The notes beneath the pieces were generated by a model that was given only the letters and a program-made list of their open reading frames with translations, made no database searches and was not told the DNA's origin. From NCBI GenBank assembly GCA_947629485.1, contig CANRDX010000002.1:1-64000 (forward strand): a stretch of DNA of 64,000 nt, in the 5' to 3' direction. The DNA comes from an uncultured Clostridia bacterium. GTDB taxonomy: Bacteria; Bacillota; Clostridia; Christensenellales; Borkfalkiaceae. Made by a program: the position numbers and the translations under genes. Below, one piece after another: positions 59,640 to 64,000 of this stretch; within the stretch, counting starts at the first letter, position 1; each line of letters starts with the position of its first letter.

Positions 59640-59870
59640 AAAAAATATCCGCCCCAAATGGGGCGCCAAGTGTTCACCCCCACCTGTCACGGCAAAGCCG
59701 TGCCACCCTCCCCCTCGTCGAGGGGGAGGGCTTCCCCCGTCTACGGGGGAAGCTGTCACCGCAGGTGACTGATGAGGGTTGGCTTCTGATATGCCCCTCA
59801 TTCGTCGCCGAAGGCGACACCTTCCCCCCGAGGGGGGAAGGCTTCTTCCCTTCCCGCGGTTGCCGCGGTT
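59640..59870. repeat. Family-B repeats upstream of cysE
   Basis: AAAAAATATCCGCCCC (a fragment of the neighbouring terminator), GTCACGGCAAAGCCGTG, CCCTCCCCCTCGTCGAGGGGGAGGG core, a GTCACCGCAGGTGAC stem, TCGTCGCCGAAGGCGACA and CCTTCCCCCC...GGGGGGAAGG. No gene seen. Confidence 0.75.
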
Positions 59871-59879
59871 TTCAAACAT

Positions 59880-59908
59880 AAAAAAATATCCGCCCCGAAG
59901 GGCGGATA
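59880..59908 (-). terminator. Terminator of the 345-residue membrane protein gene
   Basis: ATCCGCCC/GGGCGGAT stem with TTCG-type loop, then a long T-run on the minus strand. A related stem occurs at 61429-61463. Confidence 0.88.
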
Positions 59909-59921
59909 CGTTATTTGGCGG

Positions 59922-60959
59922 TCACTGTTTGTTTGCCTTATCCTTCAAACGAACGTAGTCGACGATCGCAAGGACGAAGTTCGCCACGGCAAACACGAGT
60001 ATCACGATCTGCGCGGCGGCGAAATCCGTGCCCTTGATGCCCATCGGTCCGATGATCGCGGCAACAAGCCCGAACAGGCATACCGCGTCCGCAAGCCACG
60101 TCGCCTTGCGGAACTTCTTTTGCTCGAAGGTGGGCGCAGCGAGCTGCTTGAAATACCGAATGAGCTGCAAAAGGCTGAACAGGATCAACAGCAGGGTGAC
60201 GATCACGCCTATCACGCAGGTGAGCAGTACCGTGCTATCGACCGTACTCCCCGCGGGACTTACCAAGCCGAGATATTGCGCGAAGTTCATCGCGATCCCC
60301 TCCGCCGCAACGAGGGGCTGCCCCGCGAGAGCAAGCACAACAACGGTGCACACCATGCCGCATGCCGTCAGAATGAAGTGCAACATCTTCTTCTGATCCG
60401 CGAACACGTCCTTCGCCGACGGCAAAAGCCGCAAGACGATCGTTGCGCCGACCGCAACGCCGCAAATGACGGCCCCCGCGATCGCCGCCGCATTCAAACC
60501 GTAATTGATCGGATCGCCCGCAAAGAGAGCGAGAATGGCGACCTGTCCGCCGAGGAAGGCGGCATATGCGCCGTATGCGCTCCCGCACGCCTTGCCGAAA
60601 TCCCCCGTCTTTGTGCCGCGGACGAACATGACGATGCCGCGGATGAGCATGACGAGTAGGACGATGAGCGTCGCCGCAACCGTGACCGTCGCGAGGATGT
60701 ATTGAAGCAGTGTTCCGAGGTTGGGACCCGCCTCCGTTCCCATGAGCGCGATGAGGCTATCCCAGACCGAGCCTTCCCCGAAGTTGAAGAACTCGAAGAT
60801 CCCGAGATCGGCCATCGGCGACGTCAGCCCGCCGAGGCAGGTGAACAGGATCGAGAGCGCGATGACGGCGAGCGCGACGATCCCCGCAATGAGCGAAAGT
60901 TTTCCGCCGTTTTTCCGTTCCGCGCCGCCTTCGTACAAGGCAGTTTGTTCGTTTTGCAT
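59922..60959 (-). CDS. Polytopic membrane protein, paralog of 61472-62605
   Basis: 345 residues with about nine hydrophobic segments arranged in two loosely similar halves. The N-terminal 20 residues are charged (MQNEQTALYEGGAERKNGGK) with no zinc ribbon. The stretch LIRGIVMFVRGTKTGDFGKACGSAYGAYAAF matches IIGIVKFVKAVKGTDYRGVTNTAIKAF in the protein encoded at 61472-62605, and both continue with similar topology. GAGGAG precedes the ATG. It is divergent from a small XRE regulator, and inverted repeats overlap its promoter. Function unknown. Confidence 0.75.
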   Translation of the reverse strand: MQNEQTALYEGGAERKNGGKLSLIAGIVALAVIALSILFTCLGGLTSPMADLGIFEFFNFGEGSVWDSLIALMGTEAGPNLGTLLQYILATVTVAATLIVLLVMLIRGIVMFVRGTKTGDFGKACGSAYGAYAAFLGGQVAILALFAGDPINYGLNAAAIAGAVICGVAVGATIVLRLLPSAKDVFADQKKMLHFILTACGMVCTVVVLALAGQPLVAAEGIAMNFAQYLGLVSPAGSTVDSTVLLTCVIGVIVTLLLILFSLLQLIRYFKQLAAPTFEQKKFRKATWLADAVCLFGLVAAIIGPMGIKGTDFAAAQIVILVFAVANFVLAIVDYVRLKDKANKQ

Positions 60960-61005
60960 TTGTTTTTCTCCTCTTTTTTAGATTCCCCCTTGCAGGGTTT
61001 ATCTC

Positions 61006-61060
61006 ATTATAACCCATTTGAGTTAATCCGTCAACTGTTTTGGGTTATTATGTTAACTCA
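61006..61060 (-). promoter_or_regulatory. Promoter of the 345-residue gene with nested inverted repeats
   Basis: TTGACG (61034-61029), 17-bp spacer and TATAAT (61011-61006). Two nested inverted repeats cover it: ATAACCCA (61009-61016) with TGGGTTAT (61041-61048), and TGAGTTAA (61019-61026) with TTAACTCA (61053-61060). Confidence 0.75.
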
Positions 61061-61098
61061 TTTTCGTTATAAAATAGCGCAAAAGGGGAGAAAACCGT

Positions 61099-61401
61099 AT
61101 GATGAATATTCTCGATCGGATCGACGAGCTGCGCAAGATGCGGGGGTGGTCGGTCAACAATCTGGCAATGGAGGCGATGCTCACGCAGTCCACTTTGAAC
61201 AATCTCTATACGCGGAAGTCGGAGCCGAAGCTCTCTACCCTCCGCGCGATCTGCAACGCTTTCGGCATTACGCTCTCCGAATTCTTCGACGAAGAGAAAG
61301 AGGGGGAACGGGACGGCATTGCCGAACGTCTGCACAGCCGCATTCGTCAAATGTCGCCCGCCCGTCAAGCCGCCCTTCTCGCGTTTCTCGAAGAGAAGTA
61401 A
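61099..61401 (+). CDS. XRE-family regulator
   Basis: 100 residues. The Cro/C1 HTH occupies residues 4-65: ILDRIDELRKMRGWSVNNLAMEAMLTQSTLNNLYTRKSEPKLSTLRAICNAFGITLSEFFD. A short charged C-terminal helix (RLHSRIRQMSPARQAALLAFLEEK) may dimerise. GGGAG lies before the ATG. It lies between two paralogous membrane-protein genes that both point left; the inverted repeats between it and the upstream-left gene are likely binding sites. Confidence 0.85.
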   Translation: MMNILDRIDELRKMRGWSVNNLAMEAMLTQSTLNNLYTRKSEPKLSTLRAICNAFGITLSEFFDEEKEGERDGIAERLHSRIRQMSPARQAALLAFLEEK

Positions 61402-61428
61402 ATTTTCGGCGGTCGGCCGAACAGACAT

Positions 61429-61463
61429 AAAAAAATATCCGCCCCGAGGGACGGATATTTTTT
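61429..61463. terminator. Bidirectional terminator between XRE and the ribbon-membrane gene
   Basis: TATCCG/CGGATA stem with an inner GC hairpin, A-run on one side and T-run on the other, between convergent genes. Confidence 0.85.
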
Positions 61464-61471
61464 CTTTTCGA

Positions 61472-62605
61472 TTATTTCCCGAGCAGCTTGTTGCGAACGA
61501 TAATGCCCGCGGAAGCAAGGAGCGAGAACACCATGATCACGATGGAAGCCGCGCCGTCGACGGGAGCGCCGTCTGCATAGAGATAGGTCGCCACGACGAG
61601 AACAAGCCCGAAGATGAACGTCGTGATCGTGAGCGCAAGGCCGGACTTCTTGGTCTCTTTCCCGTCGACCTGGTCGAGCGCATTGGTCATCATCTGCTTG
61701 ATCAGATCGACGCCGAGCGAGATGAGGATAATGCCGGAAACGAAGCCGAGCAGCACATAGACGAGCTTTTCGGTCGGTACGGCGTCGGCGAAGGGAATAA
61801 GCGAAAGGAATTCGGCGAAGAAGTTCGTCCCATTCCCTTCGACCTTAAAGAGAGGACCTGCCGCAAGCGCCGCGATGATGACGCCGACGACGAGCACCAA
61901 AACGGTGCAGCCGAGCTTCAACAGCTTTTTAAGCCCGAGGTTGTCTTTGAGCGAGCCGACAAAGTGCAACACGATGTTCGCACCGATGAGAAGCGCGCCG
62001 AGGATGACGCCCGCAAGAGCCGCGGGATTCAGACCGGTTATCGCGCCGCCTTCGGAAGCCGCGTTCAGGGAGAGAATGAGGAGCATGGTGACGGTAAAGG
62101 TGCCGAACGCCTTGATCGCCGTGTTTGTGACCCCGCGATAGTCCGTTCCCTTCACGGCCTTGACGAATTTGACAATGCCGATGATGAAGTAGACAAACAG
62201 CGAGATGATGCCCGCAAAGGCAACGACCGCAGAGAGCAAGCTGCCGAGGACATGCGTGTAGCCGTTCTCCATTTGGAGCGAGTCGATGATGATCTTCCAG
62301 AATCCCTCTTCGCTGAAAAAGTCCGTCGTTTTCAGAATGCTCATGGACATGCCGCCCCCGTTGACAGAGACGCCGCCGGCGAAGAAAAGCCCGAAGGAGA
62401 GCACGATGGCAAGGAAGGAGCAGATCGCGCCGACAAGATAAAAGATCTTTTTCAGGCCGGTGGGAGCGGGTTCGGCGGGCTGCGCGGGAGCCGTCTGGAC
62501 GGGCTGCGTAGCGGGCTGTTCTACGGGTGCTTCGAGCGCGCCGCCGCAGACAGAGCAGAACTTCGCGTCGTCGTCGTTCTGCGCACCGCAGTGTTTGCAA
62601 AACAT
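61472..62605 (-). CDS. Zinc-ribbon membrane protein, paralog of 59922-60959
   Basis: 377 residues. It begins MFCKHCGAQNDDDAKFCSVCGG, a one-ribbon CxxC...CxxC module, then a Pro/Gln/Ala linker and about nine membrane segments. The linker separates a cytoplasmic sensor-like ribbon from the membrane part. The membrane part is homologous by eye to the 345-residue protein 0.5 kb away. AGGAGG precedes the ATG. Its promoter spacer contains nine consecutive G. Function unknown. Confidence 0.78.
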   Translation of the reverse strand: MFCKHCGAQNDDDAKFCSVCGGALEAPVEQPATQPVQTAPAQPAEPAPTGLKKIFYLVGAICSFLAIVLSFGLFFAGGVSVNGGGMSMSILKTTDFFSEEGFWKIIIDSLQMENGYTHVLGSLLSAVVAFAGIISLFVYFIIGIVKFVKAVKGTDYRGVTNTAIKAFGTFTVTMLLILSLNAASEGGAITGLNPAALAGVILGALLIGANIVLHFVGSLKDNLGLKKLLKLGCTVLVLVVGVIIAALAAGPLFKVEGNGTNFFAEFLSLIPFADAVPTEKLVYVLLGFVSGIILISLGVDLIKQMMTNALDQVDGKETKKSGLALTITTFIFGLVLVVATYLYADGAPVDGAASIVIMVFSLLASAGIIVRNKLLGK

Positions 62606-62640
62606 ATTTCATATCCTCCTAAAATAGAATTTGTAGAACA

Positions 62641-62670
62641 ATTATACCCCCCCCCTATAAATTTCGTCAA
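62641..62670 (-). promoter_or_regulatory. Promoter with G9 tract in the spacer
   Basis: TTGACG (62670-62665), 18-bp spacer and TATAAT (62646-62641). The half of the spacer next to the -10 is nine G (62655-62647). A one-base change would give a 17- or 19-bp spacer. Confidence 0.75.
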
Positions 62671-63040
62671 GACTTTTTTTGATAAAAAACACAAATTTTT
62701 TCATAATTTCTTAAAAATACGGCGCGAAAGCGCCTGAAAAATGCCCGTTCGCGGCTCGCCGCGCCCCTTCGCCGAAGGAAAAAAACCGCGCGGGCGGCGG
62801 CGAAGCGAGGGAAACGGCGCGCAGTCTTCTCTTCTTTTTCGCGCTTTTTCGGCACAAAAATGCGGCGCGAAAACGAAGCGCGCGGAGACAGCCCTCCCCT
62901 TCTTTCATTTTTGTTAATCTTGATATACTTTTTTGGGGGAAATTTTCATTTTGCGATTTCCTTGCGAAAATTTTTTTCACAATATGAACCTGTGTAAAAA
63001 AATCACGGATTTTGTAAATTTTTTTAAGGATATTTTTCGG
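62671..63040. other. Intergenic stretch with no supported gene
   Basis: AT-rich runs on either side of a GC-rich centre (62725-62900) with several small inverted repeats. Short frames on the minus strand have no good start or composition. I see no gene. Confidence 0.6.
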
Positions 63041-63047
63041 AAAACTC

Positions 63048-63076
63048 TTGATTATTTTGCAAACCTATGTTAAAAT
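63048..63076 (+). promoter_or_regulatory. Promoter of the DeoR-type regulator
   Basis: TTGATT (63048-63053), 17-bp spacer and TAAAAT (63071-63076), about 34 nt before the ATG. Confidence 0.7.
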
Positions 63077-63109
63077 ACTACAAAACGATGTACGGGAGGT
63101 TCTATACTT

Positions 63110-63868
63110 ATGAAACGCGATCGCATCGAGGAGATCGCCGAGCTTTTAGATAAACGCGGCAAACTGACCCTCGAACAACTTGACGATTATTTTCCTCATG
63201 TTTCCCAGATGACGCTTCGCCGCGACCTCTTTCAGCTCGAACAGGAAGGCCGCATTATCCGCGTGCGCGGCGGCGCGATGTCCGTAAAGGAAGTCCAGAA
63301 GGTCTCGGGCGAACCCTATACCAAGAAAACTGCCATCCATACGGACGAAAAGATCAAGATCGCGCAGAAGGCTGCGCGGCTCATCGACGAAAACACTTCC
63401 CTCTTTATCGACGGCGGGACGACGGCGATGTACCTTGCGAAGGAACTTCCCGATCTGAACGTGCACATCTTCACCAACGGGCTTGCCGTGGCGATCGAAC
63501 TTGCGCAGAAGAAGAACGTCAATCTTACCGTGCTCGGGGGGCAGGTCCTCAAAGAAAATCTTTCCACCGCTTCCCCCGTTGCCAAATCGTATTTCGACAA
63601 CACCAACTTCGAGCTTGCCATCATTTCCGCTTCGGCGTTCACGCTCAGCAACGGCTTCTCCTGCGGTTCGCAGGTGGAGGCGGATCTTCTCAAACTCACG
63701 CGCAAGAAGGCGCGGGCGATGTATATGATGCTCGACAGCTCCAAGATCGGCAAGATCATGCCCTATACCTTCGCTCGTCTCGAAGATATCGACGTTCTGA
63801 TCACCGACGACAACTTCCCCGCCGACCTCAAAGAGAAATTCACGAGCAGGAACATCGTGATCATGTAA
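63110..63868 (+). CDS. DeoR-family sugar-metabolism repressor
   Basis: 252 residues. The N-terminal winged HTH RIEEIAELLDKRGKLTLEQLDDYFPHVSQMTLRRDLFQLEQEGRIIRVRGGAM is the DeoR signature; the C-terminal sugar-phosphate sensor domain has ENTSLFIDGGTTAMYLAKELP, TVLGGQVLKENLSTASPVA and ISASAFTLSNGFSCG. Members bind phosphorylated sugars and usually repress an adjacent sugar operon; such an operon may lie beyond the right edge. GGGAGG precedes the ATG. Effector unknown. Confidence 0.9.
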   Translation: MKRDRIEEIAELLDKRGKLTLEQLDDYFPHVSQMTLRRDLFQLEQEGRIIRVRGGAMSVKEVQKVSGEPYTKKTAIHTDEKIKIAQKAARLIDENTSLFIDGGTTAMYLAKELPDLNVHIFTNGLAVAIELAQKKNVNLTVLGGQVLKENLSTASPVAKSYFDNTNFELAIISASAFTLSNGFSCGSQVEADLLKLTRKKARAMYMMLDSSKIGKIMPYTFARLEDIDVLITDDNFPADLKEKFTSRNIVIM

Positions 63869-63883
63869 CAAAGCAAACACGCA

Positions 63884-63911
63884 AGCCCCCGACATGGTCG
63901 GGGGCTTTTTC
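63884..63911 (+). terminator. Terminator of the DeoR-type gene
   Basis: AGCCCCCGAC/GTCGGGGGCT stem with 3-nt loop and five T, 16 nt after the stop. A second CGGCGGG/CCCGCCG hairpin with T-rich sequence lies at about 63963-63995. Confidence 0.9.
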
Positions 63912-64000
63912 GTTTGAGAGGGCGCGCGGCGGGGCATAAACCCTTTTGCGGCATAAGAAAACGGCGGGAGCATGCCCGCCGCTTTTCATTTTTTTCGATC

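Overview
The window reads as chromosome from a Gram-positive, endospore-forming member of the Clostridia. It carries spoIVFA/spoIVFB, spoVT followed by a YabM-like flippase and YabN/MazG, and a PdaB-type deacetylase. Promoters are of sigma-A type and ribosome-binding sites are GGAGG-type. The sequence is fairly GC-rich. A finer guess (Christensenellales or Borkfalkiaceae-like) comes only from the general look of the genes and dispersed repeats and is not proven.

Layout. 1-10796: one uninterrupted minus-strand reading frame of at least 3,598 codons that runs off the left edge. It encodes a giant secreted protein (N-terminal hydrophobic signal, beta-helix-like region, many Ig-like repeats) behind a sigma-A promoter and a leader that contains an intrinsic terminator. 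11565-11830: repeats. 11924-12557: tRNA cluster Val-Gly-Cys-(broken Leu)-Leu. 12.7-20.9 kb: secB, a membrane protein, a lipase, rsmA, spoIVFB/spoIVFA, a lipoprotein divergent from a small XRE regulator, and a cysteine desulfurase. 21.4-27.5 kb: a kinase-like protein, gyrA and gyrB. 27.6-33.1 kb: spoVT, yabM-like, mazG, dus and an aminotransferase. 33.2-42.6 kb: uvrA, a HAD hydrolase, uvrB (with a LexA box), a paired winged-helix/TM module, a duplicated CvpA-like protein and glnS. 42.7-49.8 kb: PAP2, glyS, nicotinamidase, zinc-ribbon proteins, an SSB-like protein, pdaB and comF. 50.5-59.6 kb: a large lipoprotein, rplM-rpsI, an acetyltransferase, a short alaS, and cysE-cysS. 59.9-63.9 kb: two paralogous membrane proteins flanking an XRE regulator, then a DeoR-type regulator.

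Most genes are housekeeping or sporulation genes. The unusual material lies between them. At least a dozen intergenic regions are filled with modular hairpin repeats, and there are two MITE-like units. A roughly 118-nt element abuts the 3' ends of gyrB and alaS and shows compensatory base changes between its two copies, which suggests a structured RNA.

Regulation visible in the DNA includes palindromic operators inside the promoter of the lipoprotein divergent from one XRE gene, inverted repeats over the promoter next to a second XRE gene, a LexA box at uvrB, and a candidate sigma-G promoter for spoVT. Further signals are a G9 tract in a promoter spacer, an alternating purine-pyrimidine tract in the gyrB promoter region, and several promoters placed so close to the start codon that their mRNAs should be leaderless. 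All coordinates and motif calls are from reading the sequence; no database search was possible.
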